From positions 1-63,494 of the forward strand of contig JABHBK010000005.1 in assembly GCA_018673915.1 (NCBI GenBank): a stretch of 63,494 nucleotides of DNA. Reading direction: 5' to 3'. This document shows positions 33,806 through 43,505 of the stretch, one piece after another; position 1 is the stretch's first letter; each line of letters opens with the position of its first letter. Source of the DNA: Nitrospina sp. Lineage in GTDB: Bacteria; Nitrospinota; Nitrospinia; Nitrospinales; VA-1. The position numbers were made by a program, and so were the translations under genes. The notes beneath the pieces were generated by a model. That model searched no databases and was not told the origin of the DNA. It saw nothing but the letters and a program-made list of their open reading frames with translations.

Positions 33806-34843
33806 CTAGAGGGTTAAAATGGATCGGACAGTTTTAGCGATAGTTTCAACCTGTTCCCGATTTATTTCCCGATGCAGGACTGCCCGAAATACACCTGGAT
33901 CGGTCATGAGAATTTTAATGGAATTTTCTTCCAGCAGGTTTAAAAAGGATTCTCCATCAATTTTGGAATGCTTTAGTTTGAAAAAAATAATATTGGTTTT
34001 TACTTGAGCAGGGTCCAGTTCAATTCCCTCAACAGATGCCAATTGCTCTGCCAGAAGCTGAGTGTTTTGATGATCTTCTTTTAACCGTTCGACCAGGCTT
34101 TCCAATGCGACCAGCCCTGCGGCGGCCAGATGCCCAGCCTGGCGCATTCCCCCTCCTACCATTTTTCTGAATTTTCTGGCCCGCTGGATAAAATCACGGT
34201 TACTACAGACGAGCGAACCGACTGGAGCGGAGAGTCCCTTGGACAGGCAAAACATGACTGAGTCTGCCTGTCGTGTCAGATCCTTCACATTGATATCCTG
34301 TGCTACAGCGGCATTAAATAACCTTGCTCCATCCAAGTGAATTTTAAGCCCGTATTTTGCGGCTAGAGCCCTTACGCTATCCATATACTCTGGGTTAAGG
34401 GGTGAGCCCTGGCAAAAATTATGGGTGTTCTCAAGGCAAATCAGTCGGGTAGGGGGGTTATGGATATCTGAGGGTCTTATCGAATGTTCTAACAGGGGCA
34501 GGAGTAAGGTGCCATCGGGATTGTTGGGGATAATTCTTGGATGGACTCCCCCCAAGGCGGCTATGCCCCCCACTTCATGCAGGAAAATATGGCTTCGGTC
34601 TCCCAACAATATTTCGTCCCCGCGCTGGCAATGGCTAAGAATGCTGATAAGGTTCCCCATGGTGCCGCTGGGAACAAAAAGAGCCGACTCTTTGCCTGTT
34701 TTTTGGGCTGCCAGTTCTTCCAGTTTTTTAAGGGTTGGGTCTTCTTCGAAAACATCATCCCCTACTTCTGCATTGGCCATCGCTTCACGCATGGCGGGTG
34801 TTGGTTGTGTGAGGGTGTCGCTTCTCAAGTCAATCGGTTTCAT
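33806..34843 (-). CDS. ltaE: Low-specificity L-threonine aldolase
   Basis: The 345-residue PLP enzyme begins MKPIDLRSDTLTQPTPAMRE after AAGGGG. It carries the motifs FVPSGTMGNLISI and GLKIHLDGARLFNAAVAQ, and SVMFCLSKGLSAPVGSLVC with the PLP-binding Lys. It cleaves threonine or allo-threonine to glycine and acetaldehyde. The in-frame ATG further upstream (34897) has no ribosome site. It is upstream of rpoZ on the minus strand. Confidence 0.9.
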   Translation of the reverse strand: MKPIDLRSDTLTQPTPAMREAMANAEVGDDVFEEDPTLKKLEELAAQKTGKESALFVPSGTMGNLISILSHCQRGDEILLGDRSHIFLHEVGGIAALGGVHPRIIPNNPDGTLLLPLLEHSIRPSDIHNPPTRLICLENTHNFCQGSPLNPEYMDSVRALAAKYGLKIHLDGARLFNAAVAQDINVKDLTRQADSVMFCLSKGLSAPVGSLVCSNRDFIQRARKFRKMVGGGMRQAGHLAAAGLVALESLVERLKEDHQNTQLLAEQLASVEGIELDPAQVKTNIIFFKLKHSKIDGESFLNLLEENSIKILMTDPGVFRAVLHREINREQVETIAKTVRSILTL

Positions 34844-34911
34844 GACTTTCCCCTTTCGCGCTGGACCCAAAGTGCAATAGCTTATTTCTGCTGGCAATTG
34901 TGCTCTCGGCT

Positions 34912-35253
34912 CTAGGGTTCATTGCTCGTTTCCACCGGGCGTGGCCCGGGTTTTTCCATACGATTTCGTTTAACCCGGTAATAGGCCAGGGAAATAAAAA
35001 AGACCGGTATGACAAATCCGCTCAATAAAAGAGCTCTAATATTATCGGGGGGATAGTCCAATGCCAGCAAACCCTGGTACATCAGTTGAATCAAATAAGC
35101 TAACAGGCCACAGGCAAGAAATAAGTAACCGATACGTTTGGAACCTTTTGGTCCCGGAAAAATAAAGGAGTAGGCAATGAAGTTCAAGCCCAGAAAAAGG
35201 ATTCCGTTTAAGAACATTAGATAAATGATTTGATTCTGGGCCTGCGTTAGCAT
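34912..35253 (-). CDS. Small membrane protein, unknown
   Basis: The 113-residue protein has three hydrophobic helices (about 7-30, 41-64, 74-92) and a basic Pro-rich tail. I do not recognise a family. It lies upstream of ltaE on the same strand, about 70 bases away, and may share its transcript. Confidence 0.55.
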   Translation of the reverse strand: MLTQAQNQIIYLMFLNGILFLGLNFIAYSFIFPGPKGSKRIGYLFLACGLLAYLIQLMYQGLLALDYPPDNIRALLLSGFVIPVFFISLAYYRVKRNRMEKPGPRPVETSNEP

Positions 35254-35377
35254 GGGTTTAAACTTTAAAAGGAGTCAGAAATTTTTAAGAGGATCTTTTA
35301 ATATCTTATAAGGTATGTCGGGAGATTTAAACTTTAAAATTGCGAGGTGGGTTGCAATATCTTTGGCGCATAAAGAA

Positions 35378-35415
35378 AAAGCCCGGTGCGGACTTTCGTC
35401 CGGCCACCGGGCTTT
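35378..35415 (-). terminator. Terminator of the TorF porin gene
   Basis: Arms AAAGCCCGGTG and CACCGGGCTTT (35378-35388 and 35405-35415) pair over 11 bp, and the inner GGAC/GTCC extends the stem. Read on the minus strand a short T-run follows. Confidence 0.85.
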
Positions 35416-35427
35416 GTATAATGAATA

Positions 35428-36189
35428 CTAGAAACTACGTGAAATTCCAAAGACTGCCTCGCCGTCACAACCTTCGGCGCATTCAGTAGTGGTCAGATCC
35501 GTGTCAATATAAGTAATGCTGAGATCGAAACCGTGAGTGGCATAGGAAGCACCTATGCTCCAATCAACGGTGTCCGGCCTGGTAATCGCGTCTTCCTTCG
35601 CAACCCACTGATGCCCAACATGGCCTGTCAGGGCAAGGCGATTTGCCAGAGGCACCTCTGCATCAAAACTTATGTAGATGGCTTCTCCGCTGGCGCTAGT
35701 AAATTGTGGGCTGTAATAAGCAGAAACACCCGTTGAAATCAAAGAAAAGTCGTGGGACATACCAAACATAAGCTCGACGTAGTCCAGCGCTAAATTTTTT
35801 GTGGCACCGGGGTAGGTGTACCAAATCCCGCCTACATCGAAAGTGATGCCATAGTATTCCCGCGCTACACCTGCGTAGATATCAAACTCGGTATTTCCAT
35901 TACCTTGTGATCCAAAGTCTACATTGGAACCCCAGACACCGAAGTAATATCCTTTTTCATGGGCCCAGTCAAAACTCCCCTGAATGGCCATTTCTTCGTC
36001 AGTTTGGGTGACACCACGAAACCTGTAGTCCGTGACAAATCCCATTGAACCTGAAAAACTACCTGGAAGATTGATGAGTTCTGGGTCTTCTGCATAAGCC
36101 GCTGTATTAAAATCAGCCGTAAAAACCAAACTGGCCATAAGAAGCAGTGCCAAGGCAGCTTTAGAAATGAGAGAGTTTATTTTGCGCAT
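35428..36189 (-). CDS. TorF-family putative outer-membrane porin
   Basis: From the ATG giving MRKINSLISKAAL, the 253-residue protein has a signal peptide ending AAYAED and then repeating amphipathic beta strands, for example GSMGFVTDYRFRGVTQTDE near the start. That element and the final Phe match the TorF (TIGR02001) porin-like family. In many bacteria this gene neighbours a PII and an ammonium transporter gene, and here amtB lies upstream 205 bases away. It probably lets ammonium or amines through the outer membrane, which is inferred from context. Confidence 0.8.
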   Translation of the reverse strand: MRKINSLISKAALALLLMASLVFTADFNTAAYAEDPELINLPGSFSGSMGFVTDYRFRGVTQTDEEMAIQGSFDWAHEKGYYFGVWGSNVDFGSQGNGNTEFDIYAGVAREYYGITFDVGGIWYTYPGATKNLALDYVELMFGMSHDFSLISTGVSAYYSPQFTSASGEAIYISFDAEVPLANRLALTGHVGHQWVAKEDAITRPDTVDWSIGASYATHGFDLSITYIDTDLTTTECAEGCDGEAVFGISRSF

Positions 36190-36393
36190 GGTTAAATCCT
36201 TTCTAATCTTTGAGTGCAATAAATATAAAATTCGAGGCTTTCCAATCTAAGCCAGTCATTTTTGAGCTAATATATTTAAGTATAAGAAAACAATAACTTA
36301 TAAGGGGATAAAAGTCAAACATTATAAGGCTTTATGTAAGTTTGCCCTGGGGTATAACCCCCAGGGGCAATCCTATGAAAAAATTTATACCTT

Positions 36394-37680
36394 TTATACC
36401 AGGTTATATCCAGTTTCTCCATGCTGGGTGGTATCCAGCCCCATTTCTTCGTCTTCATCATTTACCCTGAAGCCGATGGTTTTATCAATAATTACGACCA
36501 GAATATAGGTGACGACGAAAGAGTAGGCTCCTGCAGCTCCAATGCCCACTAATTGGACCCAAACCTGATTAAAATTGCCGGTTAGCATCCCCGTTCCCCC
36601 TATGGTAACGAATAACCCGGTAGCCAAAGCTCCCCAAGCACCCCCCACGGCATGGATTCCAAAAACATCGAGGGAATCATCGTAACCGACTTTTATTTTC
36701 ATGATCACAGCGTAGAAACAGATGATTCCTGCGAGGAAGCCGATTACCATTGCCCAAAGGGGTTCCACAAATCCTGCGGCTGGAGTGATTGCTACCAGGC
36801 CGGCTACAATTCCGGATGCCGCACCGAGGGCACTGGCTTTTCCCACCTTGATATATTCAGCAACAAGCCAGCCGAGGAGTCCGGCTCCTGTGGCAATTTG
36901 GGTATTCGTAAAAGCGAGAACTGCTAATTCATCTGCGGCTAATGCGCTACCCGCATTAAACCCAAACCAACCGAACCATAATAATCCTGCCCCTAGAAGA
37001 GTAAGAGGAAGACTGTGAGGAATCATGAGTTTTCCCGGAAACCCTCTGCGAGATTTAAGAACGAGGGCCGCAGCCAATGCGGCGGTGCCTGAGGCAATAT
37101 GGACAACGGTCCCACCTGCAAAATCCAGAGCTCCCATATCGCCTAACCATCCGCCACCCCAAACCCAATGGCAAATGGGATCATAAACAACGGTGGACCA
37201 TATAAAGATGAAGGCGATATAAGCTTTAAAGCTTACTCGCTCAGCTATTCCTCCACTGATTAGTGCGACGGTGATAATTGCAAACATCAACTGAAACATA
37301 CTGAACAAATATTCCGGAATGGTGCCAGAAAGGGTTTTAAAATCAATTCCCATAAAGAACACTTTGCTCAGGTCTCCGACAAAATGTCCGATATCGTTAC
37401 CAAAGGCTAAAGAATAGCCAAACAGCACCCATTGGACGGTAATGACTCCAAGCGGTATAAAACTATGCATTAATGTGCTTAAAACGTTTTTTCGTCGCAC
37501 CATGCCACCATAAAACAGCGCCAGGCCAGGAAGCATGAGCATCACTAGCGCTGAAGAGATCAGTATCCAGGCGGTGTCTGGGTAGCTGATTTTGCTGGTT
37601 TCCTCAGCTCCCGCGATCGCAGGAAAGCATATGAATAAAAAAGTTAGGGCGATCATAATCGCTTGAATTCTGAATTTCAT
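36394..37680 (-). CDS. amt: Ammonium transporter
   Basis: From the ATG at 37680 (AGGAG ten bases upstream) the 428-residue protein has a cleavable signal and 11 helices. Typical Amt motifs are present: MLMLPGLALFYGGMVRRKN, FGYSLAFGND, DFAGGTVVHIASG and the pore His site DVFGIHAVGGAWG, with the ending HGETGYNLV. The C-terminal tail has the residues that PII (GlnK) proteins bind, but no glnK is in the window. A longer frame begins at 37749 without a ribosome site. Confidence 0.92.
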   Translation of the reverse strand: MKFRIQAIMIALTFLFICFPAIAGAEETSKISYPDTAWILISSALVMLMLPGLALFYGGMVRRKNVLSTLMHSFIPLGVITVQWVLFGYSLAFGNDIGHFVGDLSKVFFMGIDFKTLSGTIPEYLFSMFQLMFAIITVALISGGIAERVSFKAYIAFIFIWSTVVYDPICHWVWGGGWLGDMGALDFAGGTVVHIASGTAALAAALVLKSRRGFPGKLMIPHSLPLTLLGAGLLWFGWFGFNAGSALAADELAVLAFTNTQIATGAGLLGWLVAEYIKVGKASALGAASGIVAGLVAITPAAGFVEPLWAMVIGFLAGIICFYAVIMKIKVGYDDSLDVFGIHAVGGAWGALATGLFVTIGGTGMLTGNFNQVWVQLVGIGAAGAYSFVVTYILVVIIDKTIGFRVNDEDEEMGLDTTQHGETGYNLV

Positions 37681-38210
37681 AAAACCCGATCTCCTAGATA
37701 AAGTAAAATAGGGGTGGTGGTTAATATACTTCCTATACTTGGTTTTCAATTCTTATACCAATATGAGAAAACAAGTTTTATGAGTCGAGGGGGTTCTAGT
37801 TAAGTAATTTAAAAACAATTATTTACGTGTAATTTTTTAGCCGTTGGGTTAAACTATCGGGGTATATTTATTGAGTGGGATTGCTTGGTTTGTTAGCAAA
37901 AGCTTTTTGAAACTGCTACAAAATGCATCAAAACTGGTTTTAAAGCAGACTTCAAACTTTGAAATAGATTTTGGTATCACAATTATTACGTCAATAATAT
38001 GACTGAATGAGGAAAAACATTCCTGATTTTGATGAGGGAAGCCCGAGCAGATAGTCTTATAACCCCTTTTAAACTAATGGCTTTGTTGTTTTTGACTTGG
38101 CGAAGTCCTATTTGGCATATAAATTGCTAAATTTAAGAGAAAACAAATAAGTCTCTGAAATTTAAGGTTTAAATTACTATTTTGGTTGATCAGGGGCAGG
38201 AGAGCGAATA
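37681..38210. other. Divergent intergenic region, amt to fliL
   Basis: This 530-base AT-rich stretch holds no credible gene. It carries the sigma-54-type site at 38112 that faces fliL. I looked for a matching site facing amt and found none. Confidence 0.45.
38112..38128 (+). promoter_or_regulatory. Sigma-54-type promoter for fliLMN
   Basis: TTGGCATATAAATTGCT has the -24 GG and -12 GC with the required 12-base offset, against the consensus TTGGCACGNNNNTTGCW. It lies 80-100 bases upstream of fliL. Confidence 0.65.
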
Positions 38211-38735
38211 ATGGCAGAAGACGAGGACATACTAGAAGAACTTGAAGCCGCGGAAGCGACTGGTGGAAAAAAACCGATAGGCATGATCATTGGTATTATA
38301 GTTGGTCTGCTTGTATTGGGTGGGGGTGGCTATTATGCCTACATCAACTTTTTTCAGGAAAAGCCAGTTGAAGAAGTTCCGGCTGAAGGGGAGAAAGCTG
38401 AAGAGGAAGCAGAGGTTGAGGAAGATCTTAACTTGGGTGTTATGTTTCCGCTGGATCCATTTGTTGTCAATTTGGCCGGTAGCGAAGGCAAACGTTTTCT
38501 TAAAGTTACAATTTCTCTGGAGTTGAGTACTCCGGAAGTACATGTAGAGATAAAAGAAAATATCCATAAAGTTATGGATTCTATTTTGGTCCTGTTGAGC
38601 AGTAAGGCATTTGAAGATGTCTACTCCGTCCAGGGTAAGTTCAAGCTCAAAGATGAGATTACCACCCGTGTGAATCGGTTTCTGGTGGTAGGGCATGTTA
38701 AAGATGCATATTTCACTGAATTTATTATTCAGTGA
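38211..38735 (+). CDS. fliL: Flagellar basal-body protein FliL
   Basis: The 174-residue protein has an acidic N-terminus, one membrane helix (about 23-45), an acidic linker and a periplasmic domain with MFPLDPFVVNLAGSEGKRFL. This matches FliL, which sits around stator units and supports torque. GGCAGGAG precedes the ATG. It heads a fliL-fliM-fliN unit behind a sigma-54-type promoter. Confidence 0.9.
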   Translation: MAEDEDILEELEAAEATGGKKPIGMIIGIIVGLLVLGGGGYYAYINFFQEKPVEEVPAEGEKAEEEAEVEEDLNLGVMFPLDPFVVNLAGSEGKRFLKVTISLELSTPEVHVEIKENIHKVMDSILVLLSSKAFEDVYSVQGKFKLKDEITTRVNRFLVVGHVKDAYFTEFIIQ

Positions 38736-38773
38736 TACAATATTAAAGTTTAATTCATAGGCGTTGATTAGTT

Positions 38774-39757
38774 ATGAGTGAGGTTCTATCACAGGGAGAG
38801 GTTGATGCCTTATTAAGAGGTGTCGGAGATGGCGATATTGAGACAGAAACGGATGAAGCACCGGAAGAGGTTTCCGGGATAGTCCCTTATGATCTCACTA
38901 GCCAGGAAAAAATCATTCGTGGCCGCCTTCCAACCCTGGACATCATTAATCAAATGTTTTCCCGGTTGTTCCGGAATACGTTTTCCACCTTGATGCGTCG
39001 ATCCGTGGATGTCAGCACGGTTTCAACAGATACGATTAAGTTTGGTGATTTTCTACGATCCCTTCCTGTACCATCCAGTTTGCATATTTTCCGTATGGAA
39101 CCTTTGCGTGGTCATGGATTGATCGTTGTAGAAAGTAAATTGGTTTTTGCGGTAGTTGATACTTTTTTTGGTGGCTCTGGTGAAAAGGAAGCCAAGATCA
39201 CAGGTCGGGATTTCAGTGCTATTGAAATCAGAATGACCAAGAGTGTTATCTTGAGTGTTTTGGAAGATCTGGAAAAAGCCTGGCGGCCTGTGCATAGGGT
39301 AACCACAAATTTTGTTCGTTCTGAAGTTAACCCTCAGTTTGCGGCAATTGTCCCTCCAACCGATATCGTATTGGTCATCTTGTTCGAAATCGAAATGGAA
39401 AACATTTCCGGGACTTTGACAATTTGTCTTCCCTATGCGGCCATTGAGCCGGTGATTCCAAAACTTAAAGCGCAGTTCCAGAGTGAGGAGTTAGAGGTGG
39501 ATCAGGTTTGGGTCCGCAGACTCAGAACAGAGCTTTTAACCACTGAAGTGGAAATTATTACTGAGTTGGGCTCAACGGAGATTACTCCACAGGATCTTAT
39601 GGGCTACAAGGTGGGGGATACAATTATTCTGGGAAATGATGTCACCGACCCACTAACTTTGAAAGTAGAGCAAAACCCCAAGTTTAAAGGTTTTCCCGGC
39701 GTTTCACGAGGAAACAAAGCTATACAGATAACTGAAGTAATCGAAAGGGAAGGATAA
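38774..39757 (+). CDS. fliM: Flagellar motor switch protein FliM
   Basis: The 327-residue protein begins [17 protein letters not shown], the conserved CheY-binding peptide. It contains the GGSGE middle-domain motif and a C-terminal FliN-like domain ([14 protein letters not shown]). FliM is the rotor switch component that receives phospho-CheY. It lies between fliL and fliN with short gaps. Confidence 0.95.
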   Translation: MSEVLSQGEVDALLRGVGDGDIETETDEAPEEVSGIVPYDLTSQEKIIRGRLPTLDIINQMFSRLFRNTFSTLMRRSVDVSTVSTDTIKFGDFLRSLPVPSSLHIFRMEPLRGHGLIVVESKLVFAVVDTFFGGSGEKEAKITGRDFSAIEIRMTKSVILSVLEDLEKAWRPVHRVTTNFVRSEVNPQFAAIVPPTDIVLVILFEIEMENISGTLTICLPYAAIEPVIPKLKAQFQSEELEVDQVWVRRLRTELLTTEVEIITELGSTEITPQDLMGYKVGDTIILGNDVTDPLTLKVEQNPKFKGFPGVSRGNKAIQITEVIEREG

Positions 39758-39761
39758 GATT

Positions 39762-40142
39762 ATGGAAGATGAATCCGCAAAAGAGGATTTTGAAGCGCTG
39801 GAAGATATCGAAGATATCGATTCAGGAGACGACGATGGAGGTATGGATGAGGTCAGTGAATCCGGGGCTCCAGGTGGCGAAACCAAAAGCCTGGACCTTA
39901 TTCTCGACATCCCTCTAACCGTTACCGTAGAGTTGGGCCGAAGCAAAATGTTGATCAACGATCTCTTACAACTGGGGCAGGGCTCGGTAATAGAACTTAC
40001 TAAGCTGGTGGGTGAGCCTTTGGAAGTTCTCGTTAATCAGAAGTTAGTAGCCCGTGGTGAAGTGGTTGTTGTAAACGAAAAGTTTGGTGTGCGGTTAACG
40101 GATATCGTTTCTCCCATGGAGCGCGTGCAGTCTCTGTCATAA
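39762..40142 (+). CDS. fliN: Flagellar motor switch protein FliN
   Basis: The 126-residue protein has an acidic N-terminal tail and the SpoA-type domain: [17 protein letters not shown], then [20 protein letters not shown] and [14 protein letters not shown]. FliN forms the C-ring base and contacts FliH. It starts 4 bases after fliM, and a terminator overlaps its stop codon. Confidence 0.95.
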   Translation: MEDESAKEDFEALEDIEDIDSGDDDGGMDEVSESGAPGGETKSLDLILDIPLTVTVELGRSKMLINDLLQLGQGSVIELTKLVGEPLEVLVNQKLVARGEVVVVNEKFGVRLTDIVSPMERVQSLS

Positions 40143-40179
40143 AATCAGCCGCATTGATAACTTTGCGGCTGATTTTATA
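40141..40179 (+). terminator. Terminator of fliLMN
   Basis: AAAATCAGCCGCA (40141-40153) pairs with TGCGGCTGATTTT (40164-40176) over 13 bp, starting in the fliN stop codon. T-rich bases follow. The next unit has its own promoter. Confidence 0.8.
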
Positions 40180-40290
40180 ATAACCCCTCGAATTACTCCT
40201 GCCCAGAAAAATACTGTTGGCATCAACTCCCTACCTGTTGAACAAAAGAAATTCCTAAAAAAATTGTATTTACCTCAAATATATTTCATT

Positions 40291-40307
40291 TAGGTACAAC
40301 CCTTGCA
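40291..40307 (+). promoter_or_regulatory. Sigma-54-type promoter for fliOPQR-flhB
   Basis: TAGGTACAACCCTTGCA has GG and GC exactly 12 bases apart, and the TTGCA block is perfect. It lies about 70 bases upstream of fliO. Confidence 0.6.
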
Positions 40308-40375
40308 ATTTGTTGTTTTAAGGAAAAACCTGTCGGGTTTTTTGACGGAACTTAAAACAAGTAAGGGTACTTACA

Positions 40376-41683
40376 ATGAAACATGGAATAAAAATTCTGG
40401 TTGGGATACTTCTATTTTCTCTCACCACTATGGCCGGGGCTTCCGTGAAATGGGAATCTCTTAATCCTTTGAAAAATGTGGTTACCAGTAAAGTGGACAA
40501 TGGGTTCATTATCCGGTTTGAATTTGAGAAGCCAGTTGGTGACTATAAGGAGCCGGTATTTTTTGACAAATCGGTTCAAATTGACTTCCCATCGGCTTTT
40601 ATTAAGCCCGCAAAAAAATATTTTCCTGCTGACAGTTTTTCCACCACTAAGATATTTGCCGCTCAATTTGATGAGAAAACCCTGAGGGTTCGATTCCTTA
40701 AAAAGAATAAGTCCATTGATCTTCAGGATCGATTTCATGTCGCTCGGCAAGGGCGATTTCTGATTGTCCGCCTTGATGAGAATGAGCCTGTATCCAACTT
40801 CAGTACTGCTAAAAAGATTGAAAGGGTGGAACCTGCTAACCATGACTTGATGAATGAAGATGAATTGGCTGATTTTTTGGCCCGAGCTTCTGAAAAAATT
40901 CGAGCATTGGATAAAAAGAAAGTTTCAGCTTCCACTGAATTAACAAAAGCAGCAATACCACCTGTTCAAACCTCAAAAACGGAAGAAGTAGAAAAGGTTC
41001 CGTATCCAAAAGTGACTCGAGCAGGAATGGGGGTTGAACCGATCGTGGAGCAAATTAGAAAAGCTGCTCAGCAAAGTTCTAAACCTGATAATGAAACGGG
41101 TGCACAAAAACAAAAAAACAAACATTCTTCGGACAAAAATGGAAAGAGTTTTTCTTTAAAGGATTCTCGACCGACTGGAAAGCCAATTGAATTAATCCCT
41201 TCTGGCTTGAAAATGGTTTCGATGCTTTCCGTTGTTCTTGGAATCATGTTCCTCCTGTTTTTTGGTTTCAAGAAATATGTGCTGAAAAACACAATGTTCG
41301 GAGGTGGAGAGAAACTGATTAATGTTCTTGGGAGTGGTTATTTAGGGCCCAAAAAAAATATTGTTTTGGTTGAAGTCGCGGATGAAGTGCTAGTACTTGG
41401 AATGTCCCAGAATAATATTTCTCTACTTACTAATATTACCGACCCGGAGAAAATAGATGAGATTAAATCCAGAGGCGGTAAGGGTGGGAGTGGACTGAAC
41501 TGGAACATGGGGAGCACCCAATCGGAAGCAGTCCGAACATCTGAAGGTAAAACGGCTGGTCAGTTTTCAAATTTTATGAAAAAGTTTTCCGGTCCTGAGC
41601 CAATGAACAAAAACAAATCTGTAGCCGATGTGACGGAACAGATTAAACAGAAAATGGGAAGGTTTAAAAGCGCCAGAGCATGA
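40376..41683 (+). CDS. fliO: FliO-like flagellar export protein with a long periplasmic region
   Basis: The 435-residue protein has a signal peptide, a beta-rich extracytoplasmic domain (about 25-150), a long charged linker, one membrane helix near residues 282-302 and a C-terminal FliO domain with NVLGSGYLGPKKNIVLVEV. FliO helps assemble the FliPQR pore. Ordinary FliO is about 100-140 residues, so the N-terminal 270 residues are an addition. Its last 4 bases overlap fliP. Confidence 0.8.
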   Translation: MKHGIKILVGILLFSLTTMAGASVKWESLNPLKNVVTSKVDNGFIIRFEFEKPVGDYKEPVFFDKSVQIDFPSAFIKPAKKYFPADSFSTTKIFAAQFDEKTLRVRFLKKNKSIDLQDRFHVARQGRFLIVRLDENEPVSNFSTAKKIERVEPANHDLMNEDELADFLARASEKIRALDKKKVSASTELTKAAIPPVQTSKTEEVEKVPYPKVTRAGMGVEPIVEQIRKAAQQSSKPDNETGAQKQKNKHSSDKNGKSFSLKDSRPTGKPIELIPSGLKMVSMLSVVLGIMFLLFFGFKKYVLKNTMFGGGEKLINVLGSGYLGPKKNIVLVEVADEVLVLGMSQNNISLLTNITDPEKIDEIKSRGGKGGSGLNWNMGSTQSEAVRTSEGKTAGQFSNFMKKFSGPEPMNKNKSVADVTEQIKQKMGRFKSARA

Positions 41684-42438
41684 ATATGAAAAAATTTAAC
41701 CTTTATTTGATTCTTATTGCGCTGGCGTTTTTTGCTGGGGAGATTGTACAAGCTGAGGCGATCCCGCTTCCTTCTTTGCAATTAGGGATGGAGGATATAG
41801 ACGATCCTGGAAAAGTTTCCAGCGCCTTACAAATTCTATTTCTGCTCACCATCTTGACGTTGGCTCCATCGATTCTGATTATGACCACCTCTTTTGCCCG
41901 GATCATAATTGTTTTATCTTTTCTCCGTCAGGCGATGGGAACACAACAAACCCCGCCAACGCAGATTTTAATTGGGTTAGGCCTGTTCCTGACATTGTTT
42001 GTGATGGGGCCGACCTGGAGCGAGATCAATCAGAATGCTTTGCAACCCTATTTGAATGAAGAAATTTCGCAAATGGATGCGCTAAAGCTGGCAGAGGCAC
42101 CTATTAAGAATTTTATGTTAAAGCAAACCCGAGAAAAAGATCTTTCGTTATTTGTGAATATGGCTGAAGGGCAATCCACCAGCGATGCTGAGGTAGAGAT
42201 TCAGTCTTTAATTCCAGCTTTTATTATAAGCGAATTAAAAACGGCCTTTCAGATCGGATTTTTAATCTATATCCCTTTCCTAATTCTGGACATGGTCGTA
42301 GCCAGCATACTTTTATCTATGGGAATGATGATGCTTCCTCCAGTTTTAATTTCTCTTCCATTTAAATTGATGCTGTTCGTGATGGTGGATGGCTGGTATT
42401 TAACCGTTGGTTCATTGGTCAGAAGTTTTGGAGGATAA
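41680..42438 (+). CDS. fliP: Flagellar export gate protein FliP
   Basis: The 252-residue protein carries a signal peptide and the FliP motifs TLAPSILIMTTSFARIIIVL, RQAMGTQQTPPTQILIGLGL and MDMVVASILLSMGMMMLPP-like (LDMVVASILLSMGMMM). It forms the export pore with FliQ and FliR. It overlaps fliO by 4 bases and is followed by fliQ after 6 bases. Confidence 0.95.
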   Translation: MNMKKFNLYLILIALAFFAGEIVQAEAIPLPSLQLGMEDIDDPGKVSSALQILFLLTILTLAPSILIMTTSFARIIIVLSFLRQAMGTQQTPPTQILIGLGLFLTLFVMGPTWSEINQNALQPYLNEEISQMDALKLAEAPIKNFMLKQTREKDLSLFVNMAEGQSTSDAEVEIQSLIPAFIISELKTAFQIGFLIYIPFLILDMVVASILLSMGMMMLPPVLISLPFKLMLFVMVDGWYLTVGSLVRSFGG

Positions 42439-42444
42439 ATAAAC

Positions 42445-42714
42445 ATGACTCAAGCATTTATTATAGATTTTGCAATGGAAAGCATTAAAACTACCCTGCT
42501 TTTATCCGCCCCCATGCTGGGGTTTGGGTTGATAACAGGTCTTGCAGTTTCTATTTTCCAGGCGGTAACTTCAATTCAAGAATTGACTTTGACCTTCATC
42601 CCAAAAATCCTGGCTGTATTTTTATCTGTTCTGTTGTTTTTCCCATGGTTGATGCAGTTAATGATTAATTTTACATCTACCGTTCTCACTAATTTTCCTG
42701 AATATATTCAATAA
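42445..42714 (+). CDS. fliQ: Flagellar export gate protein FliQ
   Basis: The 89-residue protein has two membrane helices and the FliQ motif FQAVTSIQELTLTFIPKILA. Its stop shares one base with the start of fliR. Confidence 0.95.
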   Translation: MTQAFIIDFAMESIKTTLLLSAPMLGFGLITGLAVSIFQAVTSIQELTLTFIPKILAVFLSVLLFFPWLMQLMINFTSTVLTNFPEYIQ

Positions 42715-43490
42715 TGGATATTTTCAATCTCAATTATGCTGAGTTTGAAAGCTTCATGTATGTGTTTTTTCGAGTCGGAGCATTAATCCTTTTTGTTCCG
42801 ATTTTAGGAAGTCGCCAGATTCCTACAAGCATGAAAGTAGGACTTATCCTCTTTATTTCAATTGTAGTTTTTCCATCAGTGAAGGACCGGCCTTTACCCG
42901 ATCCGCGTGGTATTTTAGAGCTTTCGGTTTTTCTTATAGCTGATGTGACCATCGGTTTGGGTATTGCCTATATTGCAAGGCTTATTTTCGCGGCCGTTCA
43001 GGTTGCCGGAACTGTTGTTGATTTTCAAATGGGTTTTGGAGTGGTGAATGTTATTGACCCACAAACAGAAACGCAGGTGTCTGTTACTGCACAGTTCCAT
43101 AACATTCTAGCCGTCCTGATCTTTCTTGCTGTTGATGCGCATCATTTTATTCTTCAGGCTATCGTGGAAAGTTTTTTTATCATAAACCCAGCTGATGTTG
43201 ATTTTAGCAGTATTACTCCGGAGTATATGCTTCACCTTTTCTCGGGAACCTTTACGACTGCTGTGAAAATTGCGGCTCCGATCATGGCAATTCTGTTTTT
43301 TCTAAGTGTTGGGTTGGGTCTGGTGGCTAGAACGGTTCCTCAGATGAATGTTTTCATTGTAGGTTTTCCATTGCAAATCGGAGTGGGGCTGGTAATGGTC
43401 GGCTTGTCGATGTCATTTTTTAGCATTCTCGTTCAACAGCAAATGTATGAGCTACCTATGAAATTTATGGGATTTTTGCGAGCCCTATAA
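42714..43490 (+). CDS. fliR: Flagellar export gate protein FliR
   Basis: The 258-residue protein has about six helices and FliR signatures, including GSRQIPTSMKVGL, VVDFQMGFGVVNVIDPQ and RTVPQMNVFIVGFPLQIGVG. It completes the FliPQR gate and is followed after 15 bases by flhB. Confidence 0.95.
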   Translation: MDIFNLNYAEFESFMYVFFRVGALILFVPILGSRQIPTSMKVGLILFISIVVFPSVKDRPLPDPRGILELSVFLIADVTIGLGIAYIARLIFAAVQVAGTVVDFQMGFGVVNVIDPQTETQVSVTAQFHNILAVLIFLAVDAHHFILQAIVESFFIINPADVDFSSITPEYMLHLFSGTFTTAVKIAAPIMAILFFLSVGLGLVARTVPQMNVFIVGFPLQIGVGLVMVGLSMSFFSILVQQQMYELPMKFMGFLRAL

Positions 43491-43505
43491 ACTTATGAGC
43501 GCATA

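Noticed and set aside
37681-38000. Sigma-54 site facing the ammonium transporter gene
   Set aside because: I looked for GC/CC at the correct spacing on the minus strand and found none.
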